Below are positions 1 through 11,164 of a stretch of 64,000 nucleotides of DNA, piece by piece. Where the stretch lies: NCBI GenBank assembly GCA_949358305.1, contig OX442317.1:5336186-5400185 (forward strand), written 5' to 3'. Each line of letters opens with the position of its first letter. Within the stretch, counting starts at the first letter, position 1. A program made the position numbers and the translations under genes. This DNA is from Strigamia acuminata (taxonomy: Eukaryota; Arthropoda; Chilopoda; Geophilomorpha; Linotaeniidae). The notes beneath the pieces are model-generated. The model was given only the letters and a program-made list of their open reading frames with translations, was not told the DNA's origin and did no database searches.

Positions 1-125
1 ATTGGTTCGTTTCGCTTTTCTCGTTTTCACGTTCTCGCTACGTTCCCGTCCTCCCGTCCTCGGCAACCCGAAACTTCACATAGCGCGTTTTTGGCGCACC
101 ATACCATAGCCGGCCGAATGATGGC

Positions 126-226
126 TGTTTGTGGAAATAGCCGGCCCAGTGACGGCCATCTATTCCCACAAACGTTTGTGGAAATAGACACATGTCTATT
201 CCCACAAACGTTTGTGGGAATAGACA
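126..226. repeat. Duplicated palindromes centred on AAACGTTT
   Basis: A perfect 34-bp palindrome occupies 193-226 (arms TGTCTATTCCCACAAAC, centre AACGTT). A near-identical palindrome with one mismatch lies at 159-188, and a half copy (TGTTTGTGGAAATAG) at 126-140. The units are about 36 bp apart. This is either a palindromic satellite edge or the terminus of a foldback element running off the window. Confidence 0.7.
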
Positions 227-535
227 ATGCGATTAAAAAATGCAATTTTTACATTTAAGCCTTTATCCATCCCCCATCATCGCTTTTTTTTAAATTTTAT
301 TTCCCTGCATGGTTCTTCGACCCTTTTATGTTTGAAACAAGCAATGGAATGCCAATTAAAAGGCGGTCACGATCCTTTTAATAGCTTTTTTTCCCTTGCT
401 TTCGCTGCTTTAAGTTGAAACAAACTACAAACTGCATGTTTTAACGCTATTCAAGACGATTTTTTTGTTTTCATACAATGCAGCATCTTCTGGTCATTGT
501 AAAATTAAGTTTTCTAATTTTTGAAGTTCTATTAA

Positions 536-1031
536 TAGAGAGTTTGCGAGATGCATTTTTCCCTTACAGTTAAAGACTATACGGTATAAAAATAGTGTAA
601 GGAAAAAATGATAAATTAAGTTTTTGCGGGCTGCACTTTTCCGTTATCACTACACTATTTCAGCCAACTACTGACAGTTAGTAATTTTGGGCCTAAAAAT
701 TCAATTTGGGGGCGTAAATGTGCAAATTTCTGCATAAAATTCCATTATTATGCCTATAAAGTATGGTTTTGGGCCTAAAATTCAATTTTGGGCCTCACTT
801 ATCATTCAATCTACATACCTATGACTGTGATGAGTTTGATCGGGACAACAAAATAATCGCCATTTGCAATGGGCGGAGCTAACAATATAGTGTTCTCAAT
901 TCTGATTGGCTGCGTTATATTTTAATTTAGTGTTGAAAACTATACACTAAAGATTTTTCCCTTACGATATGGCACTAAAATAGTGTAACGTGGCACAAAA
1001 TAAGGAAAAAATGCATCCCGCAAACTCTCTA
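536..1031. mobile_element. MITE family A, copy 1
   Basis: Terminal inverted repeats of about 30 bp start TAGAGAGTTTGCGAGATGCA and end with the matching complement (CGCAAACTCTCTA). The outermost TA on each side fits a Tc1/mariner-type TA duplication. A second TIR-like stretch (TTTTTGCGGGCTGCACTTTT) lies inside near 620. There is no coding capacity; it needs a transposase encoded elsewhere. The same family occurs at 56635-57083. Confidence 0.8.
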
Positions 1032-1518
1032 ATAACTTCATCAAAGACTTATTTCATAAAGATAAAAAATGAAATAAAAACACTAAACGCACCTGGAAAA
1101 AGAAAAAAAAATTGTAGAAAAAATTTACTTCACATTCTTCATAGCAATTTATCACTTTTGACACGAAACTACAAATTAAAACACGTTTTTTTTTTTATTA
1201 TTATTTATTTCCCATAAAAAAATTTTTTTTTTTAAATTTTTCTAAAAAAAATCAAATGACATTTCAGATCATTAAAACCTCGAAAAAAAATCCATTCTCA
1301 CACGTGATTAAAATAGTAGAAGTGTTAATCCCCACATTTTGATTCTATTTAAAGATCGCATTCAAATTGAATGTCAAAAATCCTTCAACTAATTACAAGA
1401 GACTATTGAAGAAAATTACTTGTCTGATGGAAAATAAGAAAAATGTGCCAATAAAATTCCTGAAAATGGCTGCTTAAGAATCTAATCTTTTACGAACACA
1501 AAGAATTTCTCGAAGAAC

Positions 1519-1550
<32 letters not shown>

Positions 1551-4286
1551 GAGCCTTTGTACACCATCTGATTTTGTCGTCAAAGAGTCGAACACAATAT
1601 AATGCCATCAAAGATCAAACAAATTAGACCAATTTACTGCCACTCAAGAACTGCTGCTGACAATTTGACAACAATATATGAAGCCACTTCCCATTTAAGT
1701 AAACTCACATTAGGTTTGGCGTAGAGCGAGCAAGCAACTCCAATTCCAATAAAAAAAAAGAAAGTTTATTAAATTCCTTTTTACATTCCTTTCAAAAACA
1801 GATCTCAATGGCCACCCCCATAAAAGAACGTCATGACTGCGAAAAATATACGTGTTAAAAGGTGTACGATTGTGTGTTAAAAGGTGTGCGCTTGTCTTAT
1901 TATGACTCTCTTTTAAGCGTTTAATTGAGATGTACAGTCAATCCTAAAAGTTTGGAATAATCCAAATTTTCATGAGCACATCATTGTTTGAAGGCATTTT
2001 GGCATTGCTGGGAAGCTCTCACTAATATAAATGAAAATATTCCCAAAAGAGACATAATTTAGCTCTAGATTGAGCAAAATTACACCCCTGTAGGATGCAT
2101 AGTTTTCTAGTAATCTGCTTTTGAATACAACACTAGTGTCCAAAAATAAGATGATTGTTGAGACAATAAGAATACCGTTTTCATTACAAGACCACTTTAC
2201 TAGTCAGGTTCACTATACATGACGTAATTTAGCGCCATTAAACATTAATCACTGATTGATATCCACTAAATATCAACAAAGCAAATATTACACCTTCATG
2301 CACATACAACCTTGGGTGTAAATTTACTCATTGATGGCATTTCAAAAAGGTGTAAATGTATTCCAATCTGGAGTAATATTCCTCGATGGTGTTAAATCAA
2401 ACAGCTGTAGAAAAAAAAAATTATAAAAGGTGTAAATCATACTTTTACACCATTTTACAGCTCTTATTACAATCCATTTAAAATTTAAAATTTAAAAACA
2501 ATAATATTAATGAACTAGAGACTGCATAAATTAAAATCCCACTAAAGTGGCTTGAATTTCCACTAAAAAAAAACTAAATCTTACACTGACTGGTTTTTCC
2601 ACTATCGGTAATTTTTTGTCCCACTAATTTAACTAAGCCAAAAAAAAATATTTTTTCCACTAAAAAAATTTATTTAAACCCAACTTATTTTTCCACTAAA
2701 AAAACTTTGCATTCTCTATGGCAGATAACTTTTTCTTTTCGAAACTAACACGATCCAAGTTTATAATTGAGCAACGCAGCGCAACAATTTGCAATTCTGA
2801 CATTTATGTAGCTAATGAAACTTTGAAATAAAAGTTATTGAAACAGATCTCCCGTATTATTTAACATTGTGACCTCTTTAGCCCTCTTCCTTACACGGTT
2901 ATACAAATCGATACTATCCATAAATCAGATTGCATTCTTCTTTTTGCCACTTGCACGTGCGGATCACGTTGCTAGAATCGTTTAGTTTAATGGCACCCCA
3001 ACTCGAGTTCACGCCTCAGTGAACTCAAACCACTGCCTCTTTTCATCCTCTTTTCAGCTGCCATTAACTGCCTTCGCGCTTTCTCCATTTGCACTTTGAA
3101 ACAGACAACTTCTTTACGTGACCGAATCACATGCTGCATTTACCCAAATCACCTTTACCCCGCTATCTTTCATAACTAAACACTAAACATAAATAAAACC
3201 CAAAACATTCGCGCCCCGTGTGGCCGTGTCCGCTTAAAATTTATACAAAAATTTAATAAAATATAAAAATTACGACCAAATGTCCCGAGTAAAAATGCAA
3301 AATACTTTTTCTTCCTCTCTCCTTTATGTTTGTTTCTTCATTTCCTTTCTAAGTTGAAACAAAAGCTTTTCTGTATACTATAAACCAGTCGACAAGTTTC
3401 AGCCATATTTCCGCTCTGTAAATCTTATTTTTAAATTCATGGAATCTTCAGTGACATTCAAAAGAGAAAAATAAAAAGAAAGTCTTACAATACTCCTACA
3501 CATTTCATGAAGCAAAAAAAAGAGAATTGTTTACTGCCAGAGCACTTTTATGGATCGTGAAAATAAATGGAAAAAAGGTCATCTTCATGTTGCATTAGAG
3601 AAACTCAAACATTGGATTGAACATCGTCGAGATATATAAATAAATAAATAAATAAACAGAAATAATTCGCGCACCAACGCACAGCTAGAGATTTACCTAG
3701 CCCAATCAAAACGCCTTGTTAAATTGGAAGATTTAAATGTGCAATCAAACGGAAATCTCTCGAAAGCGCAAGACGTTTCGCACTTTGCAAGTTGCAATTA
3801 CCGTAAATCCTTTTCTCATTTGCTGGGTCAAATTTTGTAAATAGTCATAATCACCGAGTTGCTCAATTCCCGACATTAAACCGGATTGGCGGAATATAAG
3901 TAGAAGAAAAAGAGGCTGACAAGCAGTATTGGTTTTTGTGCCTGCTTATTCCTGCGTCTATAAAGCCGCGAGAGAGAACAGCATCGCCTAAACTGACTGG
4001 AGAACTTGAAAAGTGCAACCAAGGGACGCGTGGTCTGATCGAACCATTTTCTTCCTCACTGTTACAGTTCCTTGGAGCCAAGTTCAATCTCCAAAACTTT
4101 TTCTTCGATGTCTCTCCCTCTCTCTTTATCCTCATTGTTTGGAATGTTTGCAGTCAAGTTCTCTCGTCTTTCTCTTATCACATTCCAAGAAACAAAGGAA
4201 ACAACCTAAATTAAACAATAGATGCGTTCAATCTATAAAACTAAAGTAAATTTGATGAAGTTTTCACTGTTTTCAGGCTTGGGTTG
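1032..4286. other. AT-rich non-coding stretch
   Basis: No supportable gene. It holds a run of 29 A at 1519-1547, degenerate TTTTCCACTAAAAAAA repeats at about 2535-2707, an (AAAT)n microsatellite near 3637-3657, and overlapping short open frames on both strands at 3863-4249 that look accidental. Confidence 0.6.
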
Positions 4287-4926
4287 TATAGTCCGTAAGC
4301 CGGTGTCCCCATTTGAAATAAATATATATTTATTACATTTACGTTGGGACTAAATCATCACCAGATCAAATACATTAGAATTTAATAGGCCGGCCGTCAG
4401 AAATACATGGAAGCATATTGTTAACAATGCATATTATCATGGCAACACTACAATAGTATATAAACCAATAATGTAAACTCATATTAATTGATTTCTCAAT
4501 GCATTAGCCCCATAGAAAAAAGTCTAGCGGAGTTATGGCAGGTGTTCGACACGGCCGTTGGTCCGTCAAAATCCATCATTGTACTCATTGCATAGTTTTA
4601 AACTGATTTAAACCACTAAATAAATGTGCCTAATGTGCAATAACAGGCAGCCAATAGGAGCTGACCATTGTTGTATTTAAACAGATAAATTTGTAATAAA
4701 GATCACTTTTGAATTTAACTAAGTTGTGTGTGTATCGCGGACCAGCGGGTCCGCCATTGGTTATTTTCGGAGTCAGCTAGTCTCAGTTTGAGATAGTTTA
4801 CATACTGATGAAAATTAAATCTTATTGAATCCCTATACAAGATAAAAATATCTAGACGCAGTCACCAGTACAAACCATTATACATTCATTCCAAATGAGT
4901 ACATCGGCTTGTGGACACCCCGTACA
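4287..4926. mobile_element. Candidate inverted-repeat element
   Basis: The left end (GTCCGTAAGCCGGTGTCCCC, then ATTTGAAAT) matches the complement of the right end (ATTCCAAATGAGTACATCGG, then CTTGTGGAC) over about 30 bp with mismatches. A stand-alone piece of the same end (TTCAAATGAGTGCATCGACT, then TGTGGA) occurs at 9927-9952. It is probably a non-autonomous DNA transposon; the borders are approximate. Confidence 0.45.
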
Positions 4927-5883
4927 CGGGGATAACCAAGTTGTGGTGATTGAGTATTATCCGCAATTAGGATTAAGTGTGTAGGGAAAATATGTGCAGA
5001 CGGCGATGATGTATGCGAGTATGTTTTGGCCAAGCGCCAAAAGGAGATTGAGCATTTGCCAGTGTATCTCGAATGCCATTTGACATATACAACAAGAGTT
5101 CAACTCGATCGGATTGAGTGGGAGCACAACAGATGCTCGCAAACTCAACTCGATGTTAAAATTTCCAGTGTGGTGCTGACACATTGTGTTTTCACGTTCA
5201 ACTTGCAAAATGTTGGGATATGAGACAAGGCAATATTCGAGTGTCAAATAAACCATCATGAAATTTTACTTCCATCATAATGTATGTTCAGATTTATTCA
5301 GCAACTCGAATGTCACGTCCTCTCACGGCATGTCGCTATAAATTTCATTCACCGGTGTTTGAATAAAGTATGAGCTCATGACTATATTCTTATATTGGCA
5401 GAATAAAAGAATGAATTCGAGTCTCGTGTAATACTGACTGGCATTATTGGTTTTAATTTATGCATTAACTTGGGACTCGGAGGCTTTCAATTGTTTATTG
5501 GATTAATTTCTTCCAACTTGGCTAATTAAATTGCGCAAACGATACTAATGTAAAGGTCAAGCTCTCAGCTATTTGTTATAAATCCGTTTTCTAGAGTGAT
5601 AGGGACCTGGGGTTAACAAAGTCACGAGGTTGGAGCTCCGGAATCTGAAAGACTGGACTGAATGTATGAGCCGTCTTCAAAGGAGAGACAAGTAAAGTAG
5701 TATTAGTTTCCACATATTGCGCGTTAAAGAAGCCTTGACGAGGATTAAGTTACCCAATAGACACAATTCCCGGGAAAGTTATAAACAATTCCTCACTAGT
5801 CAGCAACGACAGTTCGTGCCCGGTTTCTTGATACAAAATTCAAGACAGTTGTCTACACGAATCATGTGCGCACTATTTTACAA

Positions 5884-6092
5884 TGTATTGCTTTTCGTTT
5901 AATGCATTCCAAAATATACAGCATTTCGCAGAACTAAGTTTATTATTTGTACATTAAATAATGCATTTGAAAATGCATTGACATTTGACAAAAGGTATTG
6001 TTACGTAACAATTTATCTTAATGGCATTTGTAAACCAATAACACAAAAAAAATGTATTTTAGAATGCATTTTCCTGAAACCCAAGACATTTC
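5884..6092 (+). repeat. AATGCATT-rich dispersed repeat (family E), copy 1
   Basis: It shares an ordered set of blocks with six other copies: TTGCTTTTC, AATGCATTCCAAAATATACA, TATTATTTGTACATTA, GCATTCACATTTGACAAA-like and ATGCATTCTCG-like blocks ending AAACCCAA. The length is about 210-260 bp. It is rich in ATGCAT palindromes and has no coding capacity. The mechanism of spread is unknown. Confidence 0.65.
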
Positions 6093-7922
6093 AAAATAAA
6101 TTGCGATATAATTCCAGTAGGTGCATTCAAAGTTTATACCGTTTGTGCCATTTATAAAAACAACCAAAATAATGCGCAAAATTTGCCTAACCGTCAATGT
6201 TTTCGTTTTTAGGCCCGTTTGTTGACATGAAATTAGAATACACACCTCCGTCAAAACAAAAGTTGTGTTTGAAATTACATCACACAAAAAATAAGCAACA
6301 TATAACCAAATGTTTATTTTTCCCAATATAATGAGCAAAAAATAAATTAAATAAGCAAAATTTGATGGAAATTGATCAATTTTTTCAGTAGTTATCATGA
6401 AAAATGATTGGGCCCTGCAAGACACTAAATTAGAATCCTCAAGAATTAGAGGCATTCCATTTATAGAAATAGCATAAGCCAAAACTTTAAACGCACCTAA
6501 TGACTTTTTGAACCATATGGGCAGTTTCAATTTAGCATCAAGATACCGGGCGCAAACTGGCGTAATCACTATGGCAAATGGTACGTAATTTATTTCCCAA
6601 AAATAAATAAAAATAAAAATAAAGTAAAGTAAACGATAAAACATAAAAAAAAAATTAAATTTTATCCAAATTAATTTTCAGTTAGGGTTTAGGCGGTTAT
6701 GATTTTTCCCCAAAAAAAAAATCTTATTTTTTTATATCACTTTTTCTTTAATCAATAAATTTCAACTAAAGCTCTCTTACTCTCTCTCCCTCTCTTGTTC
6801 TCTTTCCCAGACGTGGTTCATTAACTTTTTATGAGTAAACTTCCTGTGAACAATGAAAGCAGAAAACTTTGTAAACATCTGTGCAAAAGAGGAAGCAAAC
6901 CCTTACCACCAATAATTCACATTAAATTTCACCATTACAACAAAACTAAACCAACAAAAAAAAACTTCCTTTTTTTCAGTAATAAAATTACGAAATCATT
7001 TTCCTACGCTTAAATCTACATATCGACTATAGAATTAAAATCACAACCAACTGAAAACTGAATCAAAATTTTGCTAATTTGTGCTCTTGTCCAAAAATTA
7101 AAAAACATTATGCTAATTGTCCAAATAAACATACTCACTGGACCATGAACTAACCAAACCAATGATTCTAAATGAGTAACCAAGCACGAGTTGATGTACG
7201 CGATGCACAAGCATTTAGCACACATCCGACACCATAAATATTAGATTTCATCGTGCAAAATTTCAATATTAGCAAATGTTGTGATAACAGTGCCAACTTA
7301 ACCCATTTCAAAACCTAAAGTTGATGACATGACAAATATTATCTTAATAACAAACATTAAAGTACACAACTTTTTAGTTTCATACTAAAATAGTGTGCTA
7401 GAATCGATTTTGCTTAATAAATTTCTACAAATATCCAAAAGCACCTAGAAATGTAATTAAAGCATAAAAGACCACAATCTACAATATTAAATTTAATGGC
7501 TTTTTGTTAAGAACCACACCTAGCCAGAATGATGCATAGAGCTACAATTTAATATGTTTGGATCAGCACTCTTCAGATATGATTCAATGTCTCCCAAAAG
7601 CCACATTCAATCCCCTTTAATGGAACCATTCATCATAAAAATGAACCGTTCGATCAACTATTAAAAAAAGACGAATCCCAACCAAAAAAAATTCCAAGAA
7701 TGCTTACAAAAGTTAAATGGGAAATCAACTGGTTTCAGCTACAACACGGAAATACGGAAACACGGCTCGTTTCTAATTTCCGGTCAAGCAGCTCCCTTGT
7801 TCTTTCGATTAATAAATAACAATTACTAAAGTTTACATGGTCACAGTTTTCCAGAAAATTGAAAATCTAAATTTTACTTTTACGCAAATTATTTGTGGAT
7901 GGCGGTTGATTTGCATTAAATG
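6093..7922. other. AT-rich non-coding stretch
   Basis: No supportable gene. A 208-codon minus-strand frame (6018-6644) is dominated by Ile, Phe, Tyr and Leu as expected for chance translation of AT-rich DNA, and it partly overlaps repeat family E. Confidence 0.55.
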
Positions 7923-8174
7923 TACCGCATTTTACCGATTAAGAATCACCCTCGAATTGTAGCCGCGGCTGAGACACCAAGAATACCGTATTTTTGCAAA
8001 GTACGGTATTGTTTCCGTATTTAACCTCACGAACGGTGAACGTACGCTTCGTTCGTGACGTTCAGACTTCATTACATTAAAAAAATGTAACAAACGAAAA
8101 ACCGAAATTGTAATTGCTGACAAAAATGGCAGTTTTGAATAAGAGCCGCGGCTCTTAATCGATAAAATACGGTA
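7923..8174. mobile_element. MITE family B, copy 1
   Basis: This 252-bp element has imperfect terminal inverted repeats: left TACCGCATTTTACCGATTAA, right TTAATCGATAAAATACGGTA. A palindromic AGCCGCGGCT occurs inside each end. TA at both borders fits Tc1/mariner-type insertion. A 121-codon minus-strand frame across it is fortuitous. Confidence 0.82.
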
Positions 8175-8480
8175 GTTGGAGAGAACATCGGAGACATGTG
8201 TTACATTTGCATTTTTTACAAGAAGTAAAATTCCAAAATTCCATTTGTACGAGATGACGAGGAACCTTGGCGATTCTGTTTGAAGATCGTACTTCAAGCT
8301 GAAGACTGATTATTCGTACAAATACCATTTGTACAAGATATTTTTTTCATGTCTTGTGCATTGCACATCACAAGTCACACATGTTTATCAGAAAACTGAC
8401 AGTTATTCAAAAAAATAAAATTCTATTTTTAACTTATCTGGCAAACTGTCTTCAACAAAAAAATTTACAAAAGAGTAACT

Positions 8481-8500
8481 AATGGCGCCACCTTGTGTGA
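8481..8500 (-). promoter_or_regulatory. CTCF-like core
   Basis: Read on the minus strand, CACAAGGTGGCGCCA resembles the AGGTGGCGC core bound by CTCF in flies and vertebrates. It lies about 85 bp from the candidate ratchet exon. Motif match only. Confidence 0.25.
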
Positions 8501-8583
8501 AAAATACACATCAAACACATTAGCCTGATTTAAAATTTCATGACCCATACTTCTTTGTCGCCACTTACTGTATCATAACTCAC

Positions 8584-8672
8584 CCAAACAAATCAAACTG
8601 GACGTTCACTTGAGCCCATTCTGCCACCATCCACAGCTTCCACACCCCAGACAGTACGAAAAAATTGCTTAC
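8584..8672 (-). CDS. Candidate 89-nt exon following the ratchet-type acceptor
   Basis: The segment is bounded by the T-rich acceptor at 8673 and a near-perfect donor (GG|GTGAGT, intron from 8583). One frame is open throughout (phase 0 in, phase 2 out; starts VSNFFVLSGVWKLW). The frame that would follow the phase-1 signal-peptide exon reads GKQFFRTVWGVEAVDGG and then meets a TGA about 14 nt before the donor. A stop-containing exon behind a ratchet site matches the recursive exons of vertebrate genes, which are normally skipped. The VEAVDGG stretch is faintly like the first strand of immunoglobulin domains, but no cysteine follows, so no family is claimed. It may be a true coding exon, a recursive exon or coincidence. 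Confidence 0.35.
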
Positions 8673-8699
8673 CTAAAAATAAAAAAAAATAAAAAAGTT
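8667..8699 (-). promoter_or_regulatory. Candidate recursive splice site (ratchet point)
   Basis: On the minus strand an almost pure T tract of about 24 bases runs directly into AG|GTAAGC, with the junction between 8673 and 8672. An acceptor fused to a donor with no exon between them is the signature of ratchet points used to remove very long introns in steps, known from Drosophila and vertebrates. It lies on the same strand as, and about 29 kb downstream of, the signal-peptide exon, whose last bases (CAAG) joined to GTAAGC would rebuild a strong donor. The tract also looks like a normal acceptor, so an ordinary exon starting at 8672 is the main alternative. Confidence 0.45.
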
Positions 8700-8776
8700 T
8701 AATTAATCACTCCGTATAATTTTTCAACTTTAATTTCAAACAAAAAAGAAACAGTTGAGAGACATGTGAATATTTA

Positions 8777-9011
8777 GTGCTGTTGTGCCAATGGTAACAT
8801 TTCATTCACACCACCGAGAAGATAAAATAAGTCGCATTTGTGGTTCTTTTCATCCATCATGTTGTATTTTACCTCCACAGTGGTGTCGTAGTGACAAATG
8901 ACGAAGGTTTGGTCGTAATTTCCAGACACCAGACCATTTCTGAATGAACCCCCAACCAAACGATAAATCATACATATATATAAGATATATATATATATAA
9001 CTCTTATGAAT
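8777..9011 (-). CDS. Possible terminal coding exon, unknown product
   Basis: On the minus strand a strong pyrimidine tract ending TTCTTCTATAG places an acceptor at 9012. From there a frame stays open (phase 2 entry) to a TAA at 8777-8779. The first third translates an AT microsatellite (about 8972-9000). The remainder has balanced composition and includes FRNGLVSGNYDQTFVICHYD and later NMMDEKNHKCDLFYLLGG. A donor-like GAG|GTAAAA lies inside near 8871, so the exon could end there instead. I do not recognise the protein. Its closeness to the ratchet-like site and to the block at 9234-9345 on the same strand is suggestive, but the entry phase does not fit a direct join to the signal-peptide exon. 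A decayed mobile-element frame is another possibility. Confidence 0.3.
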
Positions 9012-9182
9012 CTATAGAAGAAAAGAAAAAGAAATGAAATTTTTCCCATCACATATTTTTCCCATTACAAATTACAATTTCAAATAGAAAGAAGGGAAAA
9101 AAAAATATTTGTATTTTTCAGGTTTCTGCCTTTTTTTTCTTTCACTTCTTCACACTCGAGGTCAAAAGATTGTGAAAGAGGT

Positions 9183-9202
9183 CCCCGGGGAATCTCGCGA
9201 GA
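9183..9202. promoter_or_regulatory. TCTCGCGAGA palindrome next to CCCCGGGG
   Basis: Two perfect palindromes lie 2 bp apart: CCCCGGGG (9183-9190) and TCTCGCGAGA (9193-9202). The latter is a known core-promoter element in animals. In this AT-rich window such a CpG-rich pair stands out. No gene start is otherwise evident here, so promoter activity is only a possibility. Confidence 0.3.
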
Positions 9203-9233
9203 GCTAAAACTTGGTATTGGAAGGGTGAGGTCA

Positions 9234-9345
9234 CTCTCGAATCTGCTTCACAGGAAACTGCAATGTGTCAGAAATAAGAGTTTCTTTCTGATGTAACACT
9301 CCATCTGGGCCTTTGCCACTGACAATAAATTCGCCATGCACTGAA
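9234..9345 (-). CDS. Coding-like block, unknown product
   Basis: About 38 codons are open on the minus strand. They include CSVHGEFIVSGKGPDGVLHQ followed by KETLISDTLQFPVKQIRE, then TGA. Composition is much more balanced than the AT-rich flanks. A weak AG acceptor (GGTCGTAG) precedes it; a possible donor is CCT|GTGAAG near 9253. No domain is recognised. It could be an exon of the minus-strand gene, a piece of a retrotransposed copy, or a chance open frame. Confidence 0.22.
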
Positions 9346-10542
9346 CATTCTTTCTACGACCCACTCTCATATTTCAAAATATAAAAATATATATAATAAT
9401 AATGAAAATAATAAAAAAAAAGAAATGTTGATGAATTATTACACAAATTTCTTTCAAACTACTATCATCTTATCCAAAACTTCGAGAAAAATCCACCCAC
9501 AAATCACCCTGCACCAATTTCTCAGTCTAAACTTCCGTTATAGCGCAACTAACGTGTAATCTAACATCGCAATTCTTAATCCAAAACATGAGACTCCGTA
9601 CTGAACTCCTTCATTCTCTTACTGACTACATCTAGACATTTTTATCTTGTAAAGGAACTAAATAAGTTTTAATTCCCATCAATACAAGTTACATATTGCT
9701 ACATGGCGCGGGAGATGAACGAACCAAGTAGGCCAATTAATTAGAATGACTCTGTCTTAAAATATAAATGAATGTCTATATTTATTTATAAAGCCAGACA
9801 TCTAATCTATATGTACAAAGTATAACGTTTACAAGATTTATAAACAATCTATGGGCTTAATTAATTTTAATTTTCTTGTTGTGAGTGTAGATAGACACTG
9901 CACCGCATGAGGATTTGCAAAATTCAAATGAGTGCATCGACTTGTGGATTATCTAAATTAATTAACCAACCAAAACGTTTTCAGCCATTCTTGTGAAACC
10001 TTTTGTTAGAAAGAATAAATTTGAGATGAAAATCCGCGATCGTTTTTGTATTAACGGTAAAAAAAATGAAAACTTTTAAAACGTTTGCTATTTGGCTCAT
10101 TACGATAAATATTCCACCAGAGAGAATCGGATTATTTGTACTGCTCATGCGTATTAAGCAGCAGGAGGGTTTGGTTCAGTTTTCCCACGACGTCATTATA
10201 AAGTTAAATGAAATCCCAGCAACAACCCAAAAAAAATTTTAAAAAAATGATATGCATATTACAAACACTTTTAACGGCGCCATCCAGTCAGTCACTATCC
10301 GGATCCATTAAACTCCATTAAATTCCATTAAATGCCATCTCCATTTCAACAGACCAAACACACATTACTGCCGTGTTTACTTTCACTAATTTTCCAACTT
10401 GAACAACCAATTTCGTTGCATATGATCATAGACCAGAGGTCGTGACTGCCAATCAAAATCTCATCAAATTCCGCCCCAAAGCATCACCATTGTCGAACCG
10501 CTATAATAGAATCGACTTTATCTGGATCCTTGAAGCACAATT

Positions 10543-10585
<43 letters not shown>

Positions 10586-10692
10586 AAAATTGGGATTCTA
10601 CGATGTTTGTAAGTTTTGATAGTTATCAAAAAGGAAGGATATGTTGATCATTGTTAGTTAGTAATAATTGTTTACATATTGAATCTCTAAAT
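9346..10692. other. AT-rich non-coding stretch
   Basis: No gene seen. It holds a solo end of the 4287-4926 element family at 9927-9952 and an (AAAT)n microsatellite at 10546-10583. Confidence 0.55.
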
Positions 10693-11163
10693 TACATTAA
10701 GCGATTATTGTGATTAGTTGATTATTGCAATAATCGTAATCACTCAATTATTGAGGGCCCAACAAAAATCTGATTATGTGATTATTGCTTCGATGGGCGG
10801 AATTGTTTAAATTGTAACCTAGATACATTGCATTTGTTTAAAAAAAGTTCCTACAAATAATAATAGCAACTACCTAACTCGTTTCATGTGTTCGGTTTAA
10901 CCTAAACTGAGCAGACTTTGTTACATTATCACCTTGTGTAGTTGAAGCGGGTCTGGCGCCGCCATGTTGGTTTCAGTTGAGAGAGCACTTATAATCGGCC
11001 CAAGTCAGCTGAAAATCATGGTTTGGGGTGTTTACTTGATTAGTTACTTAGTTGCTTATTTGATGAAATGATTATTCTCGGGATTGGTTGAATCCAGTCA
11101 CATGACACATCAAGTAATCGACTAATCAAAGTAATCAAAGTAATCAACTAATCGCTCATTTAA
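10693..11163. mobile_element. Candidate inverted-repeat element
   Basis: The left end (TTAAGCGATTATTGTGATTA then GTTGATTATTGC) is matched by the complement of the right end (GTAATCAACTAATCGCTCAT). GATTAGTTGATTA motifs recur near both ends. There is no coding capacity; superfamily unknown. Confidence 0.5.
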
Positions 11164-11164
11164 T

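Noticed and set aside
1519-1547. Run of 29 A as a retroposon tail
   Set aside because: No SINE or processed-gene body and no target duplication could be recognised beside it.
6018-6644. 208-codon minus-strand open frame with many hydrophobic residues
   Set aside because: Composition (Ile, Phe, Tyr, Leu) is what AT-rich DNA gives by chance; it overlaps repeat E and has no splice or domain evidence.
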